Made by a program: the position numbers and the translations under genes. Below are positions 1 to 6,294 of a stretch of 9,134 nucleotides of DNA, piece after piece; position 1 is the stretch's first letter; the number at the start of each line of letters is the position of its first letter. Source of the DNA: Phycisphaerales bacterium (lineage in GTDB: Bacteria; Planctomycetota; Phycisphaerae; Phycisphaerales; UBA1924); the NCBI GenBank assembly GCA_019747615.1, contig JAIEQQ010000256.1:1-9134 (forward strand). The letters are read 5' to 3'. Under the pieces are notes generated by a model that saw only the letters and a program-made list of their open reading frames with translations, searched no databases and was not told the DNA's origin.

Positions 1-1520
1 TTGATCGCGCCCCGATTTGCCGGCCGTGCGGCTTTGATCTCACAGGTCTGCCACCGGACACCAGCTTCTGCCCCGAGTGTGGCCGCGATCTGGCTGTCCA
101 AGGCGCCGTGCAGGTCGGCCATCGCCGCAAACTCGTCCCTGTCATCGCGCTGGGCGTTCTCCTTCTGCTCGCGGCGATCCTGCCCACCGGCGCGCTCGTC
201 GTCGCCGCGGCTCTCGGTCGCGACGTCAACGTCTACAAGCCCACGTGGCTCCTCTGCGCCGAGGCCCGCTGGTCAAACAAGCCTGCGGCCGACCGCATCG
301 CGATCGTGCTCTTTGATCGCATGGTGACAAGCCAGGTGCTGCCGGCAGCGTTCGGCCCTCTGGTCGATGCGGCGCTGGCCATTCAGGCCGACCCGAGCGA
401 CATCTGGTCCGACCAGTGGGCGCGGATCATCGAGCGAGCCATGGCCGACGGCGTCATGACGCCCGAACAACTCGCCAGCTATCAGCAGCACGCCCTGCGC
501 TTTCGCGTCGAGACCCGCGCCGTCGTCGAGCAGGGCGGCATGATCCCCGTCTTCCTCATCCTCGAATCTCATCGCACCGCCTCGAACGCGAATGTGGTGC
601 CGATCTGGGTCGATGAGGTCAGCATCGCCGGGCGCACGCTGCCGCGCCCGCCCAGATTCTCCCCGGCCCTCACGAACAACGACCCGAACGCCATCGCGGC
701 CATGAATCGCCAGCCCACCGGCATGATCATGCCCGGGCGATTGCAGGCTGGTGGTCAACGGCCCGAGCACGTCGCAGGCCTCGCGCTGGTGCCAGCCGAT
801 CTGCCGCTCGGCGAGGCGGAGGTCCAGGTGCGTTATAGCTCGCTCTTGACGGATCTGAGGATGCCCGGCGGCGGCCTGCGAATGGGCTTCGCCATGGCCG
901 GTGCCAGCAATGCCGACGGACGCGCCGTCGGCACCGGTCGCATGCGAGTCCAAATTGTCGCCCCCACTTCAGACCGCGTGACGGTTCGACCGCCGAGCGA
1001 GCTTTCGCAGCGGAACCTCGCCAGGCGGCTGAAGGCCGTCGAAGCGAGCGTCCAGCCCGTCGGAGTCGACCTCGGCGTCGTCGGCAGCATGTTTGGGGCC
1101 AAGCGGCAGCGCCCGCACTCCATCGTCTCGCTCAGCTTTCTCGATCTGGACAGAGCCGAACTCCGCTCGATGGGCATCCCGTTCGCTTTCGATGTCTATC
1201 TGAAGGAAGGCGAGACCCTGACGCGGCTGGGCAGCATCTGCAGCAACCCGCTCGCCCAGGCCGAGATGTCAATCTCGATGCCATTCCTCGGCGACGAGAA
1301 TCTCATCGCCGTCGTGCCCCGCGATGCCAGGTCCATCGGAAAGACCATCGACCTCGTGTTCAAGCCCAGCGAATCCACCGCCCGCCGCACGCGAGACCTC
1401 ACCTCGATCGCCGGCGACACGATCGAGATCAACGGCATCGACCTCCAAGACATCGCGAGTCCCGCCCAACGCCCGCGCCGAACTCGCGCCGCCGAGCCCG
1501 AAGCACCTGAAGCCGAATGA
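1..1520 (+). CDS. Zinc-ribbon, single-pass membrane protein of unknown function (5' end outside window)
   Basis: The reading frame is already open at the left edge (first whole codon at base 3) and stops with TGA at 1518-1520, so about 505 C-terminal residues are visible. A GTG at 108 could be taken as the start, but the frame upstream of it encodes a zinc ribbon, CRPCGFDLTGLP followed by CPECG (bases 18-83), which the protein clearly includes. The CxxCG[FY]DLxGL...CPECG pattern recurs at the N-termini of many planctomycete proteins. Just after it, about bases 132-215, is a strongly hydrophobic stretch (VPVIALGVLLLLAAILPTGA), likely one membrane span, then about 430 mostly soluble residues and a Pro/Arg/Glu-rich tail. 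I recognise no catalytic domain. A cytoplasmic ribbon with an exported body is inferred. The next gene follows after about 100 bases on the same strand and shows no functional link. Confidence 0.8.
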   Translation, partial: DRAPICRPCGFDLTGLPPDTSFCPECGRDLAVQGAVQVGHRRKLVPVIALGVLLLLAAILPTGALVVAAALGRDVNVYKPTWLLCAEARWSNKPAADRIAIVLFDRMVTSQVLPAAFGPLVDAALAIQADPSDIWSDQWARIIERAMADGVMTPEQLASYQQHALRFRVETRAVVEQGGMIPVFLILESHRTASNANVVPIWVDEVSIAGRTLPRPPRFSPALTNNDPNAIAAMNRQPTGMIMPGRLQAGGQRPEHVAGLALVPADLPLGEAEVQVRYSSLLTDLRMPGGGLRMGFAMAGASNADGRAVGTGRMRVQIVAPTSDRVTVRPPSELSQRNLARRLKAVEASVQPVGVDLGVVGSMFGAKRQRPHSIVSLSFLDLDRAELRSMGIPFAFDVYLKEGETLTRLGSICSNPLAQAEMSISMPFLGDENLIAVVPRDARSIGKTIDLVFKPSESTARRTRDLTSIAGDTIEINGIDLQDIASPAQRPRRTRAAEPEAPEAE

Positions 1521-1621
1521 GCACCCCGCTCGTCGCGATCATCGTCATCCCAGCGTGAACACATGTCCGCGAAGGCCGCTCAGGCTCCGCGAAAAGCTCC
1601 GACGTGCGAATACCCTCCGCG

Positions 1622-2533
1622 ATGCCTTCCCCGCGCCCGCCCTTCCGCCGCCCCGGCTCATCCCGCCCCGCCTACGACCGCGGCCCCGCCGCGCCGCGTG
1701 ACAGCGAGAGCAACGCCCCCCCGCGCCCGCCGCTCACGCTCCAGGTCACCACGCTCTGGGATTACCCCAGCCAGCACTACGACCGCTGGGTCGATCGCGA
1801 TGGGCAGGTCCACACCTCCAAATCCGCCCGCACGCGCAGCGATCGCACGCACACCATGCAGGGGTCCAAGGACTACGTCGGCGCGACGCCCTCGTGGGTC
1901 ATCTGGAATCTGCTCATGCGCTACACCGCGCCGGGCGAAACCGTGCTCGACCCCATGTGCGGCAGCGGCACAACGCTCGACGTCTGCACCGATCTTGATC
2001 GCAAGGGCCTGGGCTTTGACCTTCAACCCCAGCGCCCCGAGATCAAGCTCAACGACTCGCGCAAGCTCCCGCTCCAGGCAAACGCCGTGGACTTCGTCTT
2101 TATCGATCCGCCCTTCTCGACGCACGTCGCCTATTCCGAAGATCCGCGCTGCATCGGCAAGCTCGACGCCGCGGGCGATGATGGGGGGGAGGCGTACTAC
2201 GGCTCGATGCAGCGGGTGATCGGCGAGATGCACCGCGTGCTCCGCCCCGGCCGCCACGCGGCCCTCTACGTCTCGGACTCCTGGCGACGCACCCAGCGGG
2301 CCGGCCGCGACGTCTTCATGCCCATCGGCTTCAACCTTTTCGCCCTCCTCTGCGACCACTTTGACCCGGTCGACATCGTCTGCGTCACCCGCAAAAACCA
2401 AAAGCTCGCCATGGGCAACCACCGCAAAGCCGCCGAGGAATCCAACTTCTTCCTCCGCGGCTTCAACTACCTCTTCATCATGCGCAAGACCCCCGCCGAG
2501 CCCGCCCCCGCCGCCGGTTCACGCCGCCGCTGA
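1622..2533 (+). CDS. Solitary DNA methyltransferase, N6-adenine/N4-cytosine type
   Basis: This 303-residue protein has the landmarks of an amino-DNA methyltransferase. A motif-X-like segment (PSWVIWNLLMRYTAPGE) leads straight into motif I, DPMCGSGTT at residues 110-118, the S-adenosylmethionine-binding loop. The catalytic motif IV, DPPF, is at residues 162-165. The order X-I-IV without a large insert between them, and the small size, leave little room for a separate target-recognition domain. DPPF favours adenine-N6, but specificity cannot be read from sequence; N4-cytosine is possible. ATG 1622 is preferred; an in-frame GTG at 1604 would add six residues, and neither has a clear ribosome site. 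Similarity to known families begins only near residue 40 (TTLWDYPSQHYD); the preceding part is Pro/Arg-rich and poorly conserved in style. No restriction endonuclease gene is adjacent, so it is probably an orphan enzyme. A tRNA or rRNA base methylase of similar fold is the main alternative. Confidence 0.82.
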   Translation: MPSPRPPFRRPGSSRPAYDRGPAAPRDSESNAPPRPPLTLQVTTLWDYPSQHYDRWVDRDGQVHTSKSARTRSDRTHTMQGSKDYVGATPSWVIWNLLMRYTAPGETVLDPMCGSGTTLDVCTDLDRKGLGFDLQPQRPEIKLNDSRKLPLQANAVDFVFIDPPFSTHVAYSEDPRCIGKLDAAGDDGGEAYYGSMQRVIGEMHRVLRPGRHAALYVSDSWRRTQRAGRDVFMPIGFNLFALLCDHFDPVDIVCVTRKNQKLAMGNHRKAAEESNFFLRGFNYLFIMRKTPAEPAPAAGSRRR

Positions 2534-2552
2534 CTCGTTCTTTGCCGCGCGG

Positions 2553-2587
2553 AGTTTTTCAACGAAGGGATGGAAGGGATGGAAGGG
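2553..2587 (-). repeat. Dispersed repeat module, copy 1 (minus orientation)
   Basis: Read on the minus strand, this 35-base block matches 4960-4994 on the plus strand at 32 of 35 positions by eye. Both contain CCCTTCCATCCCTTCC followed shortly by CTTCGTTGA and AAACT. Both lie in non-coding spacers, one on each side of the psd-pssA pair and in opposite orientation. This suggests a dispersed intergenic element rather than chance low complexity. Confidence 0.75.
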
Positions 2588-2631
2588 GGCTCGGATCGCT
2601 GGGGCGTGCGTGGACGCCGGATGGCTTGGAT

Positions 2632-2649
2632 CACGGAGGGCGCGGAGGG
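2632..2649 (-). repeat. Inverted partner of the CTCCGCG-type repeat
   Basis: The minus strand reads CCCTCCGCGCCCTCCGTG, identical at 17 of 18 positions to the plus strand at 2992-3009 (CCCTCCGCGTCCTCCGTG). The two copies face each other across about 340 bases. Each is built from two 9-base units. Confidence 0.7.
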
Positions 2650-2939
2650 GAGGTGGGGGGGCGGAGACGTTCCGGGCGGGTGTTGGACCCTCGACTTGTT
2701 CAAGCGGACCTGATTGGAGCGCCGACGGCCACCGTTTGGAGCGCCACCGAACCCCCACAGAGCGGTCCCAGACCTTTTCCGCCGCCGTGACATCATCCAC
2801 ACCCGCGATCGTCCGCCGATTGCGCACGAAAACAACGACAAAAACAACGAAAACAGTTCGATCTACCGTCGCTCAGTCCAAGCCCACGCACGCCTGCATC
2901 AAAGTGGTGAAGCACCACATCGACGGCACGGCCCTCCGT

Positions 2940-2978
2940 TTCATGTTCATGTTCATGTTCATGTTCATGTTCATGTTC
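2940..2978 (+). repeat. Hexanucleotide tandem repeat TTCATG x 6.5
   Basis: Six perfect copies of TTCATG (starting at 2940, 2946, 2952, 2958, 2964 and 2970) are followed by a partial TTC. There are no mismatches, so the tract is probably young and prone to copy-number change by slippage. It is non-coding as far as can be seen, and sits inside the repeat-rich spacer directly before the CTCCGCG-type block. Confidence 0.95.
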
Positions 2979-2979
2979 T

Positions 2980-3070
2980 CCCCCTCCGTGTCCCTCCGCG
3001 TCCTCCGTGTACAAATCCCCTGCCTTCCCTCTGCGTTTCTCCGCGATCCCCGCGTCCCCTGCGTACTCCG
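2980..3070 (+). repeat. CTCCGCG/CTCTGCG-type dispersed repeat, copy 1
   Basis: This is a run of degenerate 9-10-base units of the form CCTCCGTG, CCCTCCGCG, CCTCTGCG and CCCCGCG. Its right part, 3023-3070, matches 5010-5057 at 43 of 48 positions by eye, including an identical 20-base stretch CGCGTCCCCTGCGTACTCCG at the end of each. Both copies have the same orientation and flank the psd-pssA pair. Confidence 0.8.
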
Positions 3071-3130
3071 ATGTATTTGAAGATCGACCACCCAAACAAA
3101 CAACGCCCAACACGCCCGCCGCGCCCCGCA

Positions 3131-3136
3131 TATACT
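3131..3136 (+). promoter_or_regulatory. Possible -10 box for psd (TATACT)
   Basis: TATACT is a good match to the bacterial -10 consensus and stands out in an otherwise GC-rich spacer 89 bases before the psd start. No TTGACA-like -35 box lies at the expected distance, so this is weak support only. Confidence 0.3.
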
Positions 3137-3219
3137 CTCCTCGTTCATCCCCACCGAGCTCGGCGGCGGGGATCCGGTTCGTTTGTTCGCGGGCTCCTGC
3201 GGCCCGGTTGAGATTTGTC

Positions 3220-3999
3220 TTGAAGATCGCTCCTGAAGGTTGGGTTGTCATCATCCCCATCGTCGCCGGTGCCCTCATCCTCGGCGGCCTGTCCATCATT
3301 CTCTTGAGTTGGTGGGGCATCCCGGTCATGCTCGCCGCCCTGCTGGTCGCCGGTTGGTCGCTCTGGTTCTTCCGCGATCCCAACCGCGTCACCCCGCCGG
3401 GCACCGATCAGATCATCAGCCCCGCCGACGGCAAGGTCATCAAGCTCGACACCGCCCCCCTGCCGGCGAACCTTTGCCCGGCCGGGGGGGAGACGCCGCC
3501 CCAGATGCAGCGGGTCTCGATCTTCCTGAACATCTTCAATGTCCACGTGAACCGCGTCCCCGCCGCGGGCAAGATCACCAAGGTCGTTTACTCGCCGGGC
3601 ACGTTCTTCAACGCCTCGATGGACAAGGCCAGCGAGAGCAACGAGCGCTCGGCTGTCCTCCTGACCGACCCGCGCGGCCGCCAGATCGCCTTCGTCCAGA
3701 TCGCCGGGTGGGTCGCCCGCCGCATCGTCAACTCGCTCCGCGAGGGGCAGACGGTCAGTGCGGGCGAGCGCTTCGGCCTCATCCGCTTCGGCTCCCGCGC
3801 TGAGATCTATCTCCCGCAGGACGCCGAGATCCTCGTGCAAGTCGGCGAGCATGTGATCGCGGGCGAATCACTCCTGGCCAAGCTCGCCCCCCCGGTCGCC
3901 TCGACCCAAGGAACGTCAGCGTCCAAGCCGAACTCGCAGGTCGAGACCGTCGTCCGCCCCTCCGTCGCCGGCACGGCCGAGACCGGAGCGGTTCGGTGA
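3220..3999 (+). CDS. psd: Phosphatidylserine decarboxylase proenzyme, short type
   Basis: The enzyme decarboxylates phosphatidylserine to phosphatidylethanolamine at the membrane, using a pyruvoyl group formed by self-cleavage. The 259-residue protein opens with a long hydrophobic region (about residues 8-45) ending in WFFRDPNR. It then shows SPADGKV, a segment FLNIFNVHVNRVPAAGKI typical of the family, and SNERSAVLL. Near the end, RFGSR carries the expected cleavage pair Gly191-Ser192, so Ser192 would become the pyruvoyl group of the small subunit. Length and motif spacing fit the compact (archaeal-type) form rather than the longer E. coli one. The start is uncertain: TTG 3220 sits just before the hydrophobic region, TTG 3208 is an alternative, and neither has a clear ribosome site. 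The open frame extends further upstream into repeat DNA, which argues against an earlier start. A Pro/Ser/Thr-rich tail of about 35 residues follows the catalytic part. The stop overlaps the start of pssA. Confidence 0.92.
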   Translation: MKIAPEGWVVIIPIVAGALILGGLSIILLSWWGIPVMLAALLVAGWSLWFFRDPNRVTPPGTDQIISPADGKVIKLDTAPLPANLCPAGGETPPQMQRVSIFLNIFNVHVNRVPAAGKITKVVYSPGTFFNASMDKASESNERSAVLLTDPRGRQIAFVQIAGWVARRIVNSLREGQTVSAGERFGLIRFGSRAEIYLPQDAEILVQVGEHVIAGESLLAKLAPPVASTQGTSASKPNSQVETVVRPSVAGTAETGAVR

Positions 4000-4841
4000 T
4001 CCGCCGCCCGGCCCGTGACGCCGACGATCCCGCGTTGCCCGCACCGCCCATTCCCGATGGCGAGATCGAGCTCCGCAAGCTCTTTCCCAACATGATCACC
4101 GCGGCTTCGCTCTGCGCCGGCCTCGCCGCGGTCCACTACGCCACCCAGGGCATGCTCCGCGAGGCCCTCGTCGCGGTCATCATCTCGTTCATCCTCGACG
4201 GCCTCGACGGCCGCATGGCCCGCCTCCTGCGCGCCACCAGCCGCTTCGGCGAGGTCTTTGACTCCATGGCCGACTTCATGGCCTTCGGCGTCGCACCCGC
4301 CTTCATCATCTACCAGTGGCAGCTCAAGAACGCCGACGTCTTCGGCAAGGAAACCGAGGTCATCGGCCTCGCGGTCGTCATGCTCTTTGCCCTCTGCGCC
4401 GCGATCCGCCTCGCCCGCTTCGCCGCCAGCGTCAGCAAGAAACGCCCCGGCGCGCCGACCGGCAAGTTCTTCTCCGGTCTCCCGGCCCCGTCCGCCGGCG
4501 GCGCCGTGCTGATCCCGCCGATGCTGGAGCTGTCCTCGCTCAAACTCAGCATCCCCCCGACGATGACCATCGCTTGGACCGCGATCCTGGCCATCTTCAT
4601 GGTCAGCAAGATCCCGATGTGGTCCGTCAAGGGCCTGCGCGTCAGCCGTCGGATCGTCCCGGCGCTGATCGCCGGCGTGGCCCTGGTCGTTTTCGGCATC
4701 ATGAAAGACGGCTGGCTCACCGCCAGCATCGTCTTCGGCATCTACATCCTCTCGTTCCCACTCGGCGTCTTCGGCTACCGCAAGGCGGCCAAGAAGGAAG
4801 CCAGCGAGGTCATCTGGCACGACCCGGCGACGAAGGGCTGA
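3996..4841 (+). CDS. pssA: CDP-diacylglycerol-serine O-phosphatidyltransferase
   Basis: The enzyme joins CDP-diacylglycerol and L-serine to give phosphatidylserine and CMP, the substrate of the decarboxylase encoded just upstream. The 281-residue protein has the complete CDP-alcohol phosphatidyltransferase signature: D68-GL-D71-G72-RM-A75-R76, then G85, D89 and D93, the metal- and substrate-binding Asp residues. Several hydrophobic segments follow (around VIGLAVVMLFALCAAIRLA, MTIAWTAILAIFMV, RIVPALIAGVALVVFGI and TASIVFGIYILSFPLGVF), as expected for the integral-membrane type found in Bacillus and archaea. The GTG start overlaps the psd stop (GTGA, 4-base overlap), so translation is probably coupled and both steps of the pathway are made together. 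The N-terminal ~25 residues are acidic/Pro-rich and probably cytoplasmic. Confidence 0.93.
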   Translation: MIRRPARDADDPALPAPPIPDGEIELRKLFPNMITAASLCAGLAAVHYATQGMLREALVAVIISFILDGLDGRMARLLRATSRFGEVFDSMADFMAFGVAPAFIIYQWQLKNADVFGKETEVIGLAVVMLFALCAAIRLARFAASVSKKRPGAPTGKFFSGLPAPSAGGAVLIPPMLELSSLKLSIPPTMTIAWTAILAIFMVSKIPMWSVKGLRVSRRIVPALIAGVALVVFGIMKDGWLTASIVFGIYILSFPLGVFGYRKAAKKEASEVIWHDPATKG

Positions 4842-4888
4842 AGACAAGTCGCGAGTCGCGTGTTGAAAGGCAAGAGACGTGAGGCGTG

Positions 4889-4907
4889 AGGCGTGAGTGT
4901 CACGCCT
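4889..4907. repeat. Perfect 8-bp inverted repeat after pssA
   Basis: AGGCGTGA, a 3-base loop GTG, then TCACGCCT. It lies 48 bases after the pssA stop and could fold as a tight hairpin in the transcript, but no T-run follows, so it is not a standard intrinsic terminator. It could be a 3'-end stabilising or weak termination structure, or part of the surrounding GTGAGGC repeat. Confidence 0.5.
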
Positions 4908-4959
4908 TGTGTGAGCGTTCATCAGGAATTGCCCTGCGACTGCGCAAGTCCGCGTCCGC

Positions 4960-4994
4960 CCCTTCCATCCCTTCCTTCACTTCGTTGACAAACT
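4960..4994 (+). repeat. Dispersed repeat module, copy 2 (plus orientation)
   Basis: This matches the minus strand of 2553-2587 at 32 of 35 positions by eye. It lies immediately upstream of the second shared module (5010-5057). Confidence 0.75.
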
Positions 4995-5009
4995 GCATCC
5001 TTATCTCCG

Positions 5010-5057
5010 CATTCCCTCTGCGTTCCTCCGCCAACTCCGCGTCCCCTGCGTACTCCG
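5010..5057 (+). repeat. CTCCGCG/CTCTGCG-type dispersed repeat, copy 2
   Basis: This matches 3023-3070 at 43 of 48 positions in the same orientation, with the last 20 bases identical except for the neighbouring context. Non-coding location and degenerate 9-10-base periodicity are the same as in copy 1. Confidence 0.8.
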
Positions 5058-5086
5058 TTCACTGTCTCCCACTCAACCCACCAACG

Positions 5087-5117
5087 AAAAAGGCCCACCT
5101 CAACGAGGCGGGCCTTT
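5087..5117 (-). terminator. Intrinsic terminator of the rpsB-tsf operon
   Basis: AAAGGCCC (5089-5096) pairs with GGGCCTTT (5110-5117). After one A-C mismatch, CCTC pairs with GAGG around a 3-base loop (AAC). Read on the minus strand, the stem ends in a run of five T (complement of 5091-5087) about 45-75 bases after the tsf stop, which is the expected place. On the plus strand the hairpin is followed only by TTTGTGTTT, so it may also stop transcripts arriving from pssA, less efficiently. Confidence 0.85.
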
Positions 5118-5127
5118 GTGTTTACAC

Positions 5128-5155
5128 GATTGCCGATTGCCGAATCCCGATTGCC
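5128..5155. repeat. Heptamer tandem repeat GATTGCC (4 units)
   Basis: Units of exactly 7 bases start at 5128, 5135, 5142 and 5149: GATTGCC, GATTGCC, GAATCCC, GATTGCC. The third unit has two changes. The array fills the gap between the tsf stop and the terminator hairpin, so it would be transcribed in the 3' end of the rpsB-tsf message. Confidence 0.8.
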
Positions 5156-5160
5156 GTCCC

Positions 5161-6006
5161 TTACGCCTCTTCGCCCACGGCGTACCGCACGAACGTCACA
5201 ATCTGTGACCCCGCCGGCAGCATCTCCTTGACCTTCTTCGTCGGGTCCATGATGTACGGCTGCTCCAGAAGCGCCAGCTCCTCGAAGAACTTGCGCATGC
5301 CGCCCTCGACCATCTTCTCGGCGATCTCCTTGGGCTTACCGCTCTCGATCGCCTGCTCGATGCGGAACTTGCGCTCCTTCTCGACGACATCCGCCGGGAT
5401 GTCCGTTGCCGAGACGCCCTTGGGCGCCGGCACCGCCGCGACGATGTGCATGCCGATCTGCTTGAGCAGATCGCCGGTGATGTTGCCGTGACCCTGGATC
5501 AGCACGCCGGTCTTGCCGTCGTGGTGAACGTACGAACCAAAGACGCTCGCGCCGTCGCCACAGGCGAGCTTCATGCCGCGGGCGAACGAACAGTTCTCGC
5601 CCGTGCTGATGCGCAGCTCATCGATCGCCGCGGTCGCAGCGGCAGTGGGGGCCGACACCTTGCCGGGCACGCCCTTGGCGGCCTCATTGGCAACAACCGT
5701 CGCCATGTTCACAAACTTCTCGTTGATCGCGGTGAAGTCCGTCTCGGCGCGAACCTCGATGATCGACGCGAACGGGAACTGCCCCGCGCCCGGGGTGTTG
5801 TTGATCGACACCGCCACGCGACCGGCCCCCGCGGCCCGATCCGTGCGGCTATCCATCTTGCCCTTGAGCTTCTTGCGGAGCAGATCCTCGGCCTTCTCAA
5901 TATCGCCGCCAACCTCGACGAGCGCCTTCTTGCACTCCATCATCGAGAGGCCGGTGCGGTTGCGAAGCTTCATCACGTCTGCCGCGGAAATGTCAGTCGC
6001 TGCCAT
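5161..6006 (-). CDS. tsf: Translation elongation factor Ts
   Basis: EF-Ts recycles EF-Tu by exchanging GDP for GTP in the cytoplasm. The 281-residue protein carries the N-terminal UBA-like signature LRNRTGLSMMECKKAL (residues 14-29; the usual form is TGAGxxDCKKAL) and the EF-Tu-contacting ETDF segment (residues 88-91). It runs the full length of the common bacterial form through the two core repeats to VTFVRYAVGEEA. The start is set by AGGAGA on the minus strand (plus 6018-6013), six bases before the ATG at 6006; another in-frame ATG at 6012 abuts this site with no spacing and is less likely. The gene follows rpsB on the same strand after 288 bases, the classic rpsB-tsf order, and is followed by an intrinsic terminator. 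Confidence 0.96.
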   Translation of the reverse strand: MAATDISAADVMKLRNRTGLSMMECKKALVEVGGDIEKAEDLLRKKLKGKMDSRTDRAAGAGRVAVSINNTPGAGQFPFASIIEVRAETDFTAINEKFVNMATVVANEAAKGVPGKVSAPTAAATAAIDELRISTGENCSFARGMKLACGDGASVFGSYVHHDGKTGVLIQGHGNITGDLLKQIGMHIVAAVPAPKGVSATDIPADVVEKERKFRIEQAIESGKPKEIAEKMVEGGMRKFFEELALLEQPYIMDPTKKVKEMLPAGSQIVTFVRYAVGEEA

Positions 6007-6294
6007 ACTCATTCTCCTGAGTTCAAAGTCTTCGGTCCTGCCAAGATACTCACTCACCCGTCTCCCGCCCCCCCCCAAGAATCACGGCTCGTTCCGCTCC
6101 GTCGCTCGTCTCAACCACGCGGCTTTGAAAAGAAGTCTCGCGTCAAGACGATCGGTCGCGTGCGTTCGGATGCGCCGCACGCAAAGGCCGCGCTTGCCGC
6201 TTCGTCGCCGGAGCGACCGTTGCTGCCCAGAGCCCCGTTGTCGCTCGCATGACGGCCGTTGTCAGCCGCCACTTTGAGCGATGGAATCAACACA
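6007..6294 (-). other. rpsB-tsf intergenic region
   Basis: The 288-base gap has no credible gene. It contains a run of nine C (plus 6068-6076; G9 on the transcribed strand) about 60 bases before tsf. It also has a possible weak 7-bp stem, GAGCGAC / GTCGCTC (6211-6217 with 6240-6246), with a 22-base loop. The gap is wide enough for a separate tsf promoter or a regulatory leader, but no promoter could be identified with confidence. Confidence 0.5.

Larger units (their letters stand above)
2534..3219. other. Repeat-rich spacer without a recognisable gene
   Basis: These 686 bases between the methyltransferase and psd contain frames on both strands, but their translations are low-complexity, dominated by the repeats listed separately, and resemble no protein. 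The spacer holds a minus-oriented repeat block (2553-2649), a plus-oriented block of the same style (2980-3070), a hexanucleotide tandem repeat (2940-2978), an A-rich stretch with AACGA-type units near 2827-2855, and a short direct repeat of TTGGAGCGCC near 2715 and 2736. The transcription start of psd should lie in its last 100 bases. Confidence 0.75.
4842..5160. other. Convergent spacer between pssA and tsf
   Basis: These 319 bases separate two convergent genes and hold no credible coding region. They contain a short perfect inverted repeat, two modules shared with the spacer before psd, the tsf terminator and a heptamer tandem repeat, each listed separately. The first part (4850-4895) is made of loosely repeated GTCGCGAGTCGCG and GTGAGGCGTGAGGCGTGAG motifs. 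Confidence 0.75.

Noticed and set aside
273..953. Long minus-strand open frame opposite the zinc-ribbon protein gene
   Set aside because: It is a frame shadow caused by high GC; the translation is His/Arg/Gly-rich and resembles no protein, whereas the plus-strand frame has a ribbon and a membrane span.
2183..2189. G7 run inside the DNA methyltransferase gene, which could allow phase variation
   Set aside because: Runs of seven G/C also occur in psd (3484-3490) and in spacers of this GC-rich DNA, so the run is not special to the methyltransferase, and seven is short for contingency switching.
2534..3219. Possible CRISPR array or transposon in the repeat-rich spacer
   Set aside because: Repeats are irregular with no constant spacer length, and there is no transposase or cas gene.
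4889..4907. Intrinsic terminator for pssA
   Set aside because: The hairpin is perfect but short, and no T-run follows it; the stronger hairpin at 5089-5117 is the better candidate.
3807..4922. 371-codon minus-strand open frame opposite psd/pssA
   Set aside because: It overlaps two clearly identified enzymes, and its translation is Asp/Glu/Gly/His-rich, typical of an antisense shadow.
5446..6277. Long plus-strand open frames opposite tsf and the rpsB-tsf gap
   Set aside because: They are antisense to EF-Ts, which is unambiguous, and lack a ribosome site or family resemblance.
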